A stretch of 64,000 nt of DNA from Caloramator sp. E03 (GTDB taxonomy: Bacteria > Bacillota > Clostridia > Clostridiales > Caloramatoraceae), in the NCBI RefSeq assembly GCF_006016075.1, contig NZ_CP040093.1, positions 124,001 to 188,000 on the forward strand. The letters are read 5' to 3'. Each line of letters starts with the position of its first letter. Position 1 is the first letter of the stretch. Below are positions 42,058-51,081 of the stretch, in pieces. The position numbers and the translations under genes are program-made. Below the pieces are notes generated by a model. It did no database searches, was not told the DNA's origin, and saw nothing but the letters and a program-made list of their open reading frames with translations.

Positions 42058-43765
42058 TAATCAATTCCTCCAGCTTTTTTATTATTTCTTCTATATGCGG
42101 CAGTGCATATTCTATGCAAGAATTTATATTTTCATATAATACCTTCCCTTTTTCAGCTACAAACTTAATATGCTCAACTTCATCGTTGAAATTGCCAATC
42201 TTTTTATCATAAAAGGCAATATCTATTTCTTTTATTATAGGTGCAAATAATGTATTAATAAGTAAAAACTCTCTCTGCTTCTTATTAAATTTTTCATCGA
42301 TATAATCTAATTTTTTTAGACTTTTTCTATAGCTTTTATAATCGTTATAATATTTATAAAGTAAATTTTTATTTTCAAATACTGCTTCTTCTGCCATTTT
42401 CTTTGCCTTTATTAATTCATTTAGGTTTTCTTTTAAATTTTTTATGACCAAAGCAATATCTTCATTTCTTTTTTTATATTGTTTTATGTAGCTTTTATCA
42501 ATCTTATTGTCTTTAAACTGTTCAATAACTTCACTAAGCTTCATAACCTTTGTTCCTTCAATATTAGCGCCGCCTTCAGTGGCATTAATATATGTCCTGT
42601 CATCAAAATGTTTAATAAATTCCTCAAAACTTTTTCTAAAAGAATCTAATCCATAGGATGTTGGTACTTCATTTCCATATATATCCTTTACAAAAAGATC
42701 ATATTTATCAGGCTGTATTTTTTCTCCTTCTATAGTAGCATTCTTTGCATGGATTTGATTGTTAGTATATGCCAAATCCTGTCCAATAAATATTATAGGA
42801 TTGCATCCTAAATAGTGAGCAATTGCAGTACATGAATGAGCTACAGAACCGCCTTGATATAATAAGTCCGTTTTAAAATCTCCTAATTTACAGCTTATTT
42901 GATAAAATGTTGGAGAAGAAAAATATATTTTTTTACCTTTATATTCTTTTATTATATTTTTATTTGCCCCTTCGCTGTAAAATAGTGGTGTATCATAATT
43001 TAATGCTTCCTTTGATACTTTATACATTGCTTCACTTCCATCTATTACACATGCAAAATCGCATTTTATACCTTCTCTTTGCAATGTACTTAATGTTCTT
43101 ATTCCTGTTATAATAATAAAATTATCTTCATTGCCTTTAAGTAAATTAATATTTTTTTCTAAAGAAGGCCCTGCTGATACAATTATAGCAGGTTTATCTT
43201 TATAAACATTTTTATATTCATCAAGTTTTTCATCAATAAGGACTGATGGAAGATTGTATATGTAATTTTCAAACCAATCCTTTGAAAACACTATCCTTGT
43301 ATTTTCATTTATTGTTTTATCCATTACATAGTCCTTTATCATCTCTTTCAAATTGTAAACATCATTTGGAAATACCAAATCGTAATTTGAAAAAATAATA
43401 AATTCAATAAATCTTTTATCTATTGAATTTTTAAGTTCATTTTTGAAACTATTACTGTCCAAAGACAATACTTTAATGTTTAAATTAGTTTTTGATATAT
43501 TCTCTTCTAAAATTTCTTTTAATTCTTTTGTTGGTTCTATAAAAATAATATCTCTTTCTTTAAATTCATCAATATATTCATAAATCCACTTTCCACCTGA
43601 TGAACCAAAAATAATTATTTTATAGTTTTTATTTACGGGTAAAAACTTATTTCTGAAATTCTCAATTTCCCTTCTCATATTATACTTACTGCCTAAATAG
43701 ATACTTCTATCTTTATAATTTATTTTAATCACTTCTATATTGTCAAAACTATTTTCTATTACCAT
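42044..43765 (-). CDS. Motility-associated factor (Maf) flagellin glycosyltransferase, DUF115 type
   Basis: A 573-residue protein of the Maf/MptE-like family that transfers nonulosonic acids onto flagellin Ser/Thr in the cytoplasm. The DUF115 core shows KPAIIVSAGPSLEKNINLLK (about residue 195), CDFACVIDGSEAMYKVS, YQGGSVAHSCTAIAHYLGCN and PIIFIGQDLAYTNNQIHAK. The C-terminal ~150 residues are helical. GAAAGGGG precedes the ATG. It begins 19 bases after the fliC terminator region with no clear promoter of its own, so it probably relies on read-through from fliC. CMP-activated sugar would come from the adjacent operon. Confidence 0.88.
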   Translation of the reverse strand: MVIENSFDNIEVIKINYKDRSIYLGSKYNMRREIENFRNKFLPVNKNYKIIIFGSSGGKWIYEYIDEFKERDIIFIEPTKELKEILEENISKTNLNIKVLSLDSNSFKNELKNSIDKRFIEFIIFSNYDLVFPNDVYNLKEMIKDYVMDKTINENTRIVFSKDWFENYIYNLPSVLIDEKLDEYKNVYKDKPAIIVSAGPSLEKNINLLKGNEDNFIIITGIRTLSTLQREGIKCDFACVIDGSEAMYKVSKEALNYDTPLFYSEGANKNIIKEYKGKKIYFSSPTFYQISCKLGDFKTDLLYQGGSVAHSCTAIAHYLGCNPIIFIGQDLAYTNNQIHAKNATIEGEKIQPDKYDLFVKDIYGNEVPTSYGLDSFRKSFEEFIKHFDDRTYINATEGGANIEGTKVMKLSEVIEQFKDNKIDKSYIKQYKKRNEDIALVIKNLKENLNELIKAKKMAEEAVFENKNLLYKYYNDYKSYRKSLKKLDYIDEKFNKKQREFLLINTLFAPIIKEIDIAFYDKKIGNFNDEVEHIKFVAEKGKVLYENINSCIEYALPHIEEIIKKLEELINESK

Positions 43766-43783
43766 TTTTTACCCCTTTCTTAA

Positions 43784-43814
43784 AAAAAGAACCAAGAATA
43801 TCTTGGTTCTTTTT
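43784..43814 (-). terminator. Terminator after fliC
   Basis: AGAACCAAGA (43788-43797) pairs with TCTTGGTTCT (43801-43810) around a 3-base loop. On the minus strand the hairpin is followed by seven Ts, of which four also extend the stem. It lies right after the flagellin stop and just before the maf SD. Confidence 0.85.
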
Positions 43815-43818
43815 AAAA

Positions 43819-44634
43819 CTATCTTAATAACTGAAGAACTTGCTGTGGAAGCTGATTTGCCTGAGCAAGCATAGCCTGTGCAGCCTGCTGGAGAATGCTG
43901 TTCTTTGAGTAAGCCATCATTTCCTTAGCCATATCAACATCTCTGATTCTGCTTTCAGCAGCCTGTAAGTTTTCAGATGAAGTATTCAAGTTAGCTATTG
44001 TATGTTCAAGCCTGTTCTGATATGATCCGAGCTTTGCTCTTTCACTTGATACTTTATTAATAGCTGCATTTATTTTATCAATTTGTCCAGTAATGCTAGC
44101 TGCACTTGTTGTTACATCTATTCCATCAACACTTAAAGCTGCTGCATCCATAGTTGCAATTGCTAATGTAATAGTTTGTCCACTATTTGCACCAACCTGG
44201 AATACTACGTTACTTGCTGTACCAGTTAATAATTTCTTTGTGTTAAATTCAGTCTGGCTTGCAATCCTGTTGATTTCATTTTTTAACTGGCTGATTTCCA
44301 ACTGTATCTGGCTTCTATCAGCTGAAACATTTGTATCATTAGTTGCCTGTACTGCAAGCTCTCTCATTCTTTGAAGTATTGAGTGGGTTTCATTTAAAGC
44401 ACCTTCTGCTGTCTGAATAAGTGAAACTCCATCCTGAGCATTTCTTGAAGCCTGATCAAGCCCTCTGATTTGAGCTCTCATCTTTTCTGATATAGCAAGA
44501 CCTGCAGCATCGTCTCCAGCCCTATTTATTCTAAGACCTGAAGAAAGCTTTTCCATTGATTTAGCTGCTGCATTAACATTGATTGACATATTTCTGTGTG
44601 CATTCATTGCATTAAGATTGTGATTGATTATCAT
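43819..44634 (-). CDS. fliC: Flagellin
   Basis: A 271-residue flagellin consisting of the conserved D0/D1 ends and only a short middle. N-terminal marks are [20 protein letters not shown] and [20 protein letters not shown]; the C-terminus ends [20 protein letters not shown]. The central region (about 135-190) is short but Ser/Thr/Ala-rich, giving possible O-glycosylation sites for the adjacent Maf enzyme. The gene has its own sigma-28 promoter, a 110-base leader with hairpins including a CsrA-like site, and its own terminator. It is the only flagellin gene in the window. Confidence 0.97.
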   Translation of the reverse strand: MIINHNLNAMNAHRNMSINVNAAAKSMEKLSSGLRINRAGDDAAGLAISEKMRAQIRGLDQASRNAQDGVSLIQTAEGALNETHSILQRMRELAVQATNDTNVSADRSQIQLEISQLKNEINRIASQTEFNTKKLLTGTASNVVFQVGANSGQTITLAIATMDAAALSVDGIDVTTSAASITGQIDKINAAINKVSSERAKLGSYQNRLEHTIANLNTSSENLQAAESRIRDVDMAKEMMAYSKNSILQQAAQAMLAQANQLPQQVLQLLR

Positions 44635-44641
44635 TTGTTTT

Positions 44642-44716
44642 CCCTCCTTGAATTTTTAGTAAGCTTCCCTGCTTACATTTATAATTTTAATTAGTCTTAT
44701 GGCCACTCGACTAATT
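44642..44716 (-). promoter_or_regulatory. fliC leader with CsrA-type binding hairpin
   Basis: On the minus strand GTAAGC-AGGGAA-GCTTAC (44659-44676) is a 6-bp hairpin with GGA in its loop, 9 bases upstream of the spacer to the SD AAGGAGGG (44642-44649), which contains a second GGA. A further stem, AATTAGTC / GACTAATT (44689-44696 with 44709-44716), lies upstream. This two-site layout matches CsrA control of the hag mRNA in Bacillus, where FliW releases CsrA. Confidence 0.6.
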
Positions 44717-44752
44717 TTTTATTAGCTTTAAAGCTCTTATCTTACACTTTAT

Positions 44753-44779
44753 TAATCGGAATTATTTTTAATAACTTTA
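44753..44779 (-). promoter_or_regulatory. Sigma-28 promoter of fliC
   Basis: On the minus strand TAAA (44776-44779), 15 bases and TCCGATTA (44753-44760), close to the FliA consensus. The predicted start near 44747 gives a leader of about 110 bases. Confidence 0.8.
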
Positions 44780-44797
44780 TATAAAAAATATATTTTT

Positions 44798-45130
44798 TTA
44801 TAATCTTTGACTTAAAATGTAAGGTTCTGACTGAATTTTATTGTATGTACTATTTACCTGATCTCTTTTAACTGCTTTATCTAAATTTTCTTTTGCAAGA
44901 TTCTTTTTTGTGTTTATTAAAGATATCATTTCTTGTTCAAGTTCATATAATCCAAGACTATAAGATATTCTCTTAAATTCTTCTTGAGTATACTTAAATC
45001 TTTTTATCTTATTTATTACTTCTTCTCTTTCCTTAATTAATGATTTTAAATCATAGTTATCATTTTCTAAACATTTTATAATCTCTAATGTTTTATTTTT
45101 GTACTGATTTAAAAGTTCATTTAAATCCAT
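44798..45130 (-). CDS. FliT-like flagellar export chaperone candidate
   Basis: A 110-residue, all-helical, charged protein (NELLNQYKNKTLEIIKCLEN, then KSLIKEREEVINKIKRFKYT). It lies directly downstream of fliD, where Gram-positive genomes usually place the FliD chaperone FliT. Sequence similarity in this family is low, so the call rests on size, helical pattern and position. The frame opens earlier (45166), but AAAGGTGA before the ATG at 45130 is the better start; the next fliC promoter begins about 20 bases after its end. Confidence 0.65.
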   Translation of the reverse strand: MDLNELLNQYKNKTLEIIKCLENDNYDLKSLIKEREEVINKIKRFKYTQEEFKRISYSLGLYELEQEMISLINTKKNLAKENLDKAVKRDQVNSTYNKIQSEPYILSQRL

Positions 45131-45152
45131 AAAATTATCACCTTTAAAATAA

Positions 45153-47114
45153 TTAAGATATTCCAAGCTGCTGATATAGCCAGCTCATCTGAGAGTTTAA
45201 CTCTTCCATTGCAGTTTCAAGGCTTGAAAACTGATCATAATATTTTTCCTTATCATCAGAATATTTCTGGTTTAGCTTCTGTATTAAAATACTTTGTCTG
45301 TATATTTGATCTGGAAATGTATTCGAACCAGTTGAACCATATATACTGTAATCATTCTGCTTATTTGCCATTTTTGTAAGTATCGCTGAATTTGATGTTA
45401 CTCCTGCCACTCCAACATTTTTTACTATTATGTCGTTTATTCTTTGGAATATACCTTGGTTCTTATACTTAGTATTAGAGTCCGCATCACTTGAATATTT
45501 GCAAAAAAGATTTGCAATTTTTTCACCATTCTCTTTTAATGCATTTTTTAATATTTCTTCTCCACCATCTATAAATTCAATTTTCCCTTCCTTTGTTGAA
45601 TCAAGCCCAAGGGTTTTTGAATTAAAACTAATTCCTGCTCCTTCTACGGCATCGTAGAAGGCTCTTCTCATGCTTACAAGAAGATTTTGAAGATTGGTAT
45701 CGTTTCTTAAAATACCCTGCTTCGCTTTTTCCTCCCATTTTTCTATGTCATCCTCTGACATTTCTTTCTTCTGGGCATCTGTAAGAGGTGAATAATCATA
45801 ATCCCTCTTTTCATTTAATATAGTATATATTTTATCTACAATACTGTTATATCCGTCGATGAAATCCTTTATTTTGTTAAATACTGTATCAACATTCTGG
45901 GTTATTGTAATATCTGTACTACCTGTTCCTGTAAGATTATAGGTAACATTATTAATTGTGAAACTATTATTGCTTTGGGTTATTGTTGTTGCAGTTCCTC
46001 CTGGTGAAGTTATTGTAACTTTTGCATCCTGCCCTTGGGAAGCTGATCCATATACATTTCCAGATAGATTTGTTGATAAATTTAATGAAGATAGCAAATC
46101 GGTATCTGTATCTGAATATCCGCTCATACTTTTAATTACCTTTAAAGCTGATGTGCTTCCTGTGTTTGCATTTTGAATTACAAACTGTCCCGATAACTGG
46201 TCATATTTTGCAGTTACCTTATTTGAAGTAGCTGTTGAAATTGCATCAATAACATCTTTTATCTTTTTAGTACCATCTGAATTGTCTATTGTAATTGATA
46301 TATCTGTACCGTTGTAGTTTAAGTTCAAATACATTATTTTGTTTGTATTAGAATTTAAATCCGTCAGCTTTGTATTTATTGATGGAGTTATAATACTTCT
46401 GCTTCCAAAGCCTGTCCCTCCATCATCTGTAATTTTAGTACTGCCACTTATAGAATTAAGCCTTATGTATGTTCCTGAAGAATCTAATAGAAGAGATGCT
46501 GATATTTTCCCTTTTAAATTTGAATCAGCTGTTATTTTAGAATTTATAAGACTTATTAAGTCATCCATTGAGCCTGAAAAATCAGAATCAATAGTTATGC
46601 TTGTATCCGAACTTCCATCTGAATTTATGTCAAATTGTATCGTCTTACCATTCCAGTCAGTACTGCTGCTTATTTTAGCCTGAGTAAAAAGTGAATTTCC
46701 ACTAATACTTGCAGCTTTTGCTGTCTGAAGAACATTAACACTATAAGTTCCTTCAACAGCACCTGTTGTAGCCGTTGCACTTGCAACTCCGGATACAGTT
46801 GATACAGCATCAAAAGCAGAATAATTCTTTGAGGAAAGCATATTTGAGGATGATAAGGATGAATTTAAATATTTATTTTGAAATGTTTTTATTTCAGAGA
46901 TTATGTCCTTATATGTTTCCTGCTTCCATTGAAGAATCTGAAGATCCTGCTTTGCTCTATTTATTTTTGCCTGATCGTAATAAAGCATTTTTTCAACTAT
47001 GCTATCAACATCAAGGCCTGTTGAAAGACCAGTTATCCTTAAAGTAGAACTGCTTGTTGATACATTAATAGATGTTGAACTTGATGATGAACTTGTAGAA
47101 GAAACACTGCTCAC
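45153..47114 (-). CDS. fliD: FliD, filament cap protein (HAP2)
   Basis: A 653-residue cap protein. It starts with a serine-rich stretch, then LRITGLSTGLDVDSIVEKML, the standard FliD N-terminus, and KQDLQILQWKQETYKDIIS-like coiled coil (read as AKQDLQILQWKQETYKDI). The middle is a large Ser/Thr/Asn-rich variable domain; the C-terminus SSLETAMEELNSQMSWLYQQ is typical. The start is GTG with AAGGAGGG 8 bases upstream. It is placed between csrA and the FliT-like gene. Confidence 0.95.
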   Translation of the reverse strand: MSSVSSTSSSSSSTSINVSTSSSTLRITGLSTGLDVDSIVEKMLYYDQAKINRAKQDLQILQWKQETYKDIISEIKTFQNKYLNSSLSSSNMLSSKNYSAFDAVSTVSGVASATATTGAVEGTYSVNVLQTAKAASISGNSLFTQAKISSSTDWNGKTIQFDINSDGSSDTSITIDSDFSGSMDDLISLINSKITADSNLKGKISASLLLDSSGTYIRLNSISGSTKITDDGGTGFGSRSIITPSINTKLTDLNSNTNKIMYLNLNYNGTDISITIDNSDGTKKIKDVIDAISTATSNKVTAKYDQLSGQFVIQNANTGSTSALKVIKSMSGYSDTDTDLLSSLNLSTNLSGNVYGSASQGQDAKVTITSPGGTATTITQSNNSFTINNVTYNLTGTGSTDITITQNVDTVFNKIKDFIDGYNSIVDKIYTILNEKRDYDYSPLTDAQKKEMSEDDIEKWEEKAKQGILRNDTNLQNLLVSMRRAFYDAVEGAGISFNSKTLGLDSTKEGKIEFIDGGEEILKNALKENGEKIANLFCKYSSDADSNTKYKNQGIFQRINDIIVKNVGVAGVTSNSAILTKMANKQNDYSIYGSTGSNTFPDQIYRQSILIQKLNQKYSDDKEKYYDQFSSLETAMEELNSQMSWLYQQLGIS

Positions 47115-47139
47115 TTATATCTCCCTCCTTTGCTTGAGA

Positions 47140-47352
47140 TTATTTTATCTTATTTATAAATTCCTCTATATTTTTTGTTGATTCAATATTTTCATCTCTA
47201 ACTTCATTTATAAGCTCTTTTCTTAATATCTTTATGCTTTTTGGAGCATTAATCCCTACTTTAATCACACCTTCTCCAATTTCAAGTATGCAAACCTCTA
47301 TTTCTTCACCTATCAATACAGATTCTCCTTCTTTTCTTGATACTATAAGCAT
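47140..47352 (-). CDS. csrA: CsrA, translational repressor
   Basis: A 70-residue CsrA/RsmA beginning MLIVSRKEGESVLIG, with GEGVIKVGINAPKSIKILRK in the core that forms the RNA-binding beta-strands. It binds GGA motifs near ribosome binding sites; in Bacillus it represses hag and is antagonised by FliW. A candidate target, the fliC leader, is 2.5 kb downstream, and GGA-rich flgE leader is a second candidate. The start overlaps fliW by 10 bases. Confidence 0.97.
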   Translation of the reverse strand: MLIVSRKEGESVLIGEEIEVCILEIGEGVIKVGINAPKSIKILRKELINEVRDENIESTKNIEEFINKIK

Positions 47353-47762
47353 ACTATCTCCTGCCTTATTTTATAATTAGTATTTGATAATATTATTTGC
47401 TTTCCCTTCTTTTTTAATGAATTAATTACGATAGGTGCAAGAAGATTTGCAGTTATTTTATCCTGTCTTATTGTAAGTACATTATATACTAATACATCTT
47501 CTTCTTTTTCTATTTCAAGGCAGTCAACTTCATCATCAGATAATTCAATCTGATAATCATTAAAATAATCCCAAGGATTTATAATTACAAGACATACATC
47601 TTTGCTTTCCGTGCTTTGAAGGCATTTTAATGTAGATTTACTTTCCAAATCAAGAATTATGAATTTTTTATATTCTTCAAACCCAGGTATTCCACTATTA
47701 AATGTTATGATATCATTATCATCTATTATTATTTCGCCAAAAAATTTCGTATATATTTTCAT
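47343..47762 (-). CDS. fliW: FliW, flagellin-binding CsrA antagonist
   Basis: A 139-residue FliW. Marks are TFNSGIPGFEEYKKFIILDL and VCLVIINPWDYFNDYQIELS, with NLLAPIVINSLKKKGKQIIL near the end. FliW sequesters CsrA until flagellin titrates it away, linking flagellin translation to secretion. An ATG at 47771 is in frame, but the SD TTAGGATG favours the ATG at 47762. It overlaps csrA by 10 bases, so the two are made together. Confidence 0.95.
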   Translation of the reverse strand: MKIYTKFFGEIIIDDNDIITFNSGIPGFEEYKKFIILDLESKSTLKCLQSTESKDVCLVIINPWDYFNDYQIELSDDEVDCLEIEKEEDVLVYNVLTIRQDKITANLLAPIVINSLKKKGKQIILSNTNYKIRQEIVCL

Positions 47763-47772
47763 ATTAATCATC

Positions 47773-48648
47773 CTAACTTAAAAAATCTAAAATACTTTGC
47801 TGTAGTATTTGAGCACCAACCTTAAGAGAAGCAGTATAAACACTGCTCATTGTACTATACTCCATATATTTTTCAGCAATATCAATATCTTGAGTCTTTG
47901 AAAGAAGCTCTGTCATGTTATACGTTTCTTCCTCATTCTTGCTGCTCATAGCCTCAAGCCTGTTTGACTTTGCACCAACTTCAGCCCTTAAAATTAAAAC
48001 TTTATCGATTTCATCATCAATATCATCTAAATAATCTCCAGGTGAATTACCACTCCCAAGGTCGTTAGAAATCTTAGAAACAACACTAAATATATCCAAT
48101 AATTTATTTCCTGTTACTGCAATATCCATTGTTACGCCCTGTGAAAACTCTCTTAAAAGTCCATTAGTTGAGCCGTTATATTTAATACCTGATGATTCTG
48201 TTGAATCAGCTTCAAAGGGAGGATTGGTAGTCTTGTCCCCACCAAATATGTATCTTCCATCGTATGCAGTATTTCCTATCTGCATAATTTGTTCCTTTAG
48301 CTGGTCTATTTCCTTTTGAATAGCCTGCCTTTGTGTTGCATCATATGTATCTGTACTACCTTGTACAACAAGCTCCCTTATTCTTTGGAGGGAATCATTT
48401 ATTTGTGCTAATGCCTCATCAGTTGTTTCAAGCCATCCAAGACCTTCATCTATATTGGATTTGTATCTTTCATTTGCAGAAATACTGCTGCTTAGCTCCA
48501 TAGACCTTGCAACTTTAAATGGATCATCAGATGGCCTTTTAATTTCTTTTCCTGATGAGAGCTGCTCCTGATATTTTTTCATATTCTGCAAATTGTTTTT
48601 TAAATCGCTAAGATATCCCTTTACAAGAACCTTATTTGTTATTCTCAT
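47773..48648 (-). CDS. flgL: FlgL, hook-filament junction protein 2 (HAP3)
   Basis: A 291-residue flagellin-fold junction protein with MRITNKVLVKGYLSDLKNNL, SSGKEIKRPSDDPFKVARSM and IDQLKEQIMQIGNTAYDGRY; the last fragment with GRYIFGGDKTTNPPF is specific for FlgL. The C-terminus SLKVGAQILQQSILDFLS is D0-like. It is 10 bases after flgK, and a FliW-CsrA pair follows. Confidence 0.95.
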   Translation of the reverse strand: MRITNKVLVKGYLSDLKNNLQNMKKYQEQLSSGKEIKRPSDDPFKVARSMELSSSISANERYKSNIDEGLGWLETTDEALAQINDSLQRIRELVVQGSTDTYDATQRQAIQKEIDQLKEQIMQIGNTAYDGRYIFGGDKTTNPPFEADSTESSGIKYNGSTNGLLREFSQGVTMDIAVTGNKLLDIFSVVSKISNDLGSGNSPGDYLDDIDDEIDKVLILRAEVGAKSNRLEAMSSKNEEETYNMTELLSKTQDIDIAEKYMEYSTMSSVYTASLKVGAQILQQSILDFLS

Positions 48649-48658
48649 TATAATTCAC

Positions 48659-50320
48659 CTACCTTTTTATAAGCCCATTTACAACAACATCAAGGAGCTC
48701 ATCTATTACGCTTATCATCTTTGCATTTGCCTGATATGCCCTTTGAAACTGAATCATATTTGTAATTTCTTCATCAATTGATACTCCGGATATTGATTCT
48801 TTTCTTGTTTCAAGCTGTGAAAGCAGTGCTTCCTGATTTGTTACCATTCTTTCTGCTTCCTGGCTTGATACACCAAGGGAAGTAATTGTGCTTTTAAAGT
48901 AATTATCTATTGTCATTCCCTTTGAATTACCTTTTATTGTTAAATTTGTACTGTCAAAGCTAACATCATTAATAAAATCATCTCTAACTTTAATACTTAG
49001 TATATCCATTTTTAAATTTCTTATCTGACTTATTAAAAGTGCCCTCTCACCATTTCCTTCACTGTAATTTGAATCACTTGTATCAATAACCTTTCCTGCA
49101 TTTATTTTCTTGGGGTCATCAAGTATATCCTGGCTTACTTTAATAACAGCAGCAGGCTCCTCTGCAGTTTCAGCACTAGCATCAAAGAAATCAATCCCTA
49201 CACCATTATCTGAATGTATCGTATTTACTGCTATTGCAAGCGACCTTGCAAGATTATTAAGCTGAATTTTATATTCCTCTATTTCTTTATTTATACTTTC
49301 ATATCCATTTAAACTTCCATTATTAAACTTAGCAGGAGATATGTCACTTATATTTAAAGTACCGTTTTTTTCATAATTTGTTTTATCATAAAATAGGATT
49401 TGTGTATCCTTATATTTATCTTTATCAATTCCACTAATTGTAACTTTTTTATTTGGATCTCCATTGATATATATTTCCATATTATATTTTGTTGGATCTG
49501 AACTATCAGCTTCAATTTTATTTATATAAGCAACCCCATAATTTATTGATCCATCTTTTAATAGTATCTGTTCATCTACACTTCCATCATCTTTTACAAT
49601 ATTAGCATTAATTTGTATTCCTTTATAATTAGTTTCATCAACACTAAAGCTAAACATTTCTGATAGCTGGTCAAGAAGCAAATCACGCCTGTCAAGCAAA
49701 TCATTAGGCTGCTGTCCTGTTATTGAAACAGCTTTTATCTGCACATTTAAATCCTGTATTTGAGTTAAGATACTATTTACTTCAAAAATCTTCTGCTGAA
49801 TGATGCTTGAAGCATTAGACTGCATAGTACAAAGCTGCTCATAGTTATGATTGATAGCTGTACATAAAGAATCTGCATTTTGTGCAACAAGAGTCCTTGC
49901 AGTTGAATTAGGCTCAGGGGTATTAGAAAGCTGGCTCCATGAATCCCAAAAATTACTTAGCATAGTTGAAAGCCCTGTATCTGATGGTTCAGTAAAAATT
50001 GATTCAATCTCCGATAAAAACTGTTGCCTTGCTTCATATTTACCAAGGGTTGAATTTTCTTTTCTTATTTGGCTGTCAAGAAACACATCCCGTGATCTTG
50101 TAATGCTTGCAACTTCAACTCCAGTTCCAAGCTGACCTGGCTCTGCCGCAGTAGTTAAAGATGGCATACCAAAGGGCTGAGTTGTTTTTAAATTTGCTCT
50201 TTGAACAGAATATCCTTCCGTATTTGCATTGGAAATATTATGTGCAACTACATTCAAAGCAGTCTGCTGTGCAAACATTCCCCTTTTAGTTATATTAAAA
50301 GTATTAAAAAGCCCGCTCAT
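48659..50320 (-). CDS. flgK: FlgK, hook-filament junction protein 1 (HAP1)
   Basis: A 553-residue FlgK. It begins SGLFNTFNITKRGMFAQQTA with VVAHNISNANTEGYSVQRAN, and has RRDLLLDQLSEMFSFSVDET (NDLLDRRD motif). It ends EEITNMIQFQRAYQANAKMI, the C-terminal D0 motif. It connects hook and filament with FlgL. AGGAGGAA is before the ATG; the gap to flgN is 10 bases. Confidence 0.96.
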   Translation of the reverse strand: MSGLFNTFNITKRGMFAQQTALNVVAHNISNANTEGYSVQRANLKTTQPFGMPSLTTAAEPGQLGTGVEVASITRSRDVFLDSQIRKENSTLGKYEARQQFLSEIESIFTEPSDTGLSTMLSNFWDSWSQLSNTPEPNSTARTLVAQNADSLCTAINHNYEQLCTMQSNASSIIQQKIFEVNSILTQIQDLNVQIKAVSITGQQPNDLLDRRDLLLDQLSEMFSFSVDETNYKGIQINANIVKDDGSVDEQILLKDGSINYGVAYINKIEADSSDPTKYNMEIYINGDPNKKVTISGIDKDKYKDTQILFYDKTNYEKNGTLNISDISPAKFNNGSLNGYESINKEIEEYKIQLNNLARSLAIAVNTIHSDNGVGIDFFDASAETAEEPAAVIKVSQDILDDPKKINAGKVIDTSDSNYSEGNGERALLISQIRNLKMDILSIKVRDDFINDVSFDSTNLTIKGNSKGMTIDNYFKSTITSLGVSSQEAERMVTNQEALLSQLETRKESISGVSIDEEITNMIQFQRAYQANAKMISVIDELLDVVVNGLIKR

Positions 50321-50330
50321 GCTATTCCTC

Positions 50331-50762
50331 CTATACCTTGGTAGTAAAAACGTTTACTACTTTACCGTTTTCTATTTTACCACTGTTTCCGTAAGTGATA
50401 ACATTTTTATTTGGATTTAAAGCCGAAGTAATCATTTTTATATAATTCAAAGACTGTTTTGTTAAAACCATATTTGTTTCTTCTTTTTCCTTAATTGATT
50501 TAACAATAGATTTTAATTTATCAACTTTATCCTTATCTAAAATGCCTTCTGTTACTAGTTCTTCTGCTGTTTTTTCTTTATATATGCTTATTCTAATCTT
50601 TTCAATTTCAACTATCTTCCTTGCAATTTCCTTTTTCTCTTCAATAATCTTTGGAAGTTCACTTGCTTTATCTTTTATCAATACATCCTTCTCAACATCA
50701 AGAAGGCTATCAAGGCTTAATAGAATCTCGATTTGTTTTTTAACAATCTCATTAATATCCAT
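50331..50762 (-). CDS. flgN: FlgN, chaperone for FlgK and FlgL
   Basis: A 143-residue helical protein, LLSLDSLLDVEKDVLIKDKA and the YIKMITSALNPN C-terminal-type segment, matching FlgN-family chaperones. Sequence is poorly conserved, so position between flgM and flgK is important evidence. The first base of its ATG is shared with the flgM stop codon. Confidence 0.88.
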   Translation of the reverse strand: MDINEIVKKQIEILLSLDSLLDVEKDVLIKDKASELPKIIEEKKEIARKIVEIEKIRISIYKEKTAEELVTEGILDKDKVDKLKSIVKSIKEKEETNMVLTKQSLNYIKMITSALNPNKNVITYGNSGKIENGKVVNVFTTKV

Positions 50763-51040
50763 TATTTATCACATTCCTTTATATATTCCATTATACTTTT
50801 AGCAAGTTCCTCAGCATTAAAATTATAATTACCTTCATCTATAAGTCTTTTTATTTCATCAACTCTTCCATTTTTAATTTCTGTATTTTTAGCTAAATCT
50901 ATATACTTTTGTAATTCTCTTCCTTCTTTTGATATTTCTATACAGTCATTTAAACTTATTTTATTTTCATTTGTCTTAGATATATTTAAATTTTTAGAAT
51001 AAATATTAATAACCCTGTTTATATTCATATCAATCTTCAT
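50762..51040 (-). CDS. flgM: FlgM, anti-sigma-28 factor
   Basis: A 92-residue FlgM. The C-terminal helical region VDEIKRLIDEGNYNFNAEEL followed by AKSIMEYIKECDK is the conserved FliA-binding part; the N-terminus is an unfolded stretch with MNINRVINIYSKN. FlgM holds FliA inactive until it is exported through the finished hook. It is the first gene of the late operon and has a sigma-28 promoter, so FliA activity drives its own inhibitor. Confidence 0.93.
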   Translation of the reverse strand: MKIDMNINRVINIYSKNLNISKTNENKISLNDCIEISKEGRELQKYIDLAKNTEIKNGRVDEIKRLIDEGNYNFNAEELAKSIMEYIKECDK

Positions 51041-51081
51041 GGAATCCCTCCTATAGATCGATTATCTTAATTATATTCATA

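Noticed and set aside
46775-47047. Plus-strand frame and several others opposite fliD, cheA, fliY, fliI, fliF and flhA
   Set aside because: All are shadows of firmly identified genes, lack SD sequences, and show no recognisable protein family.
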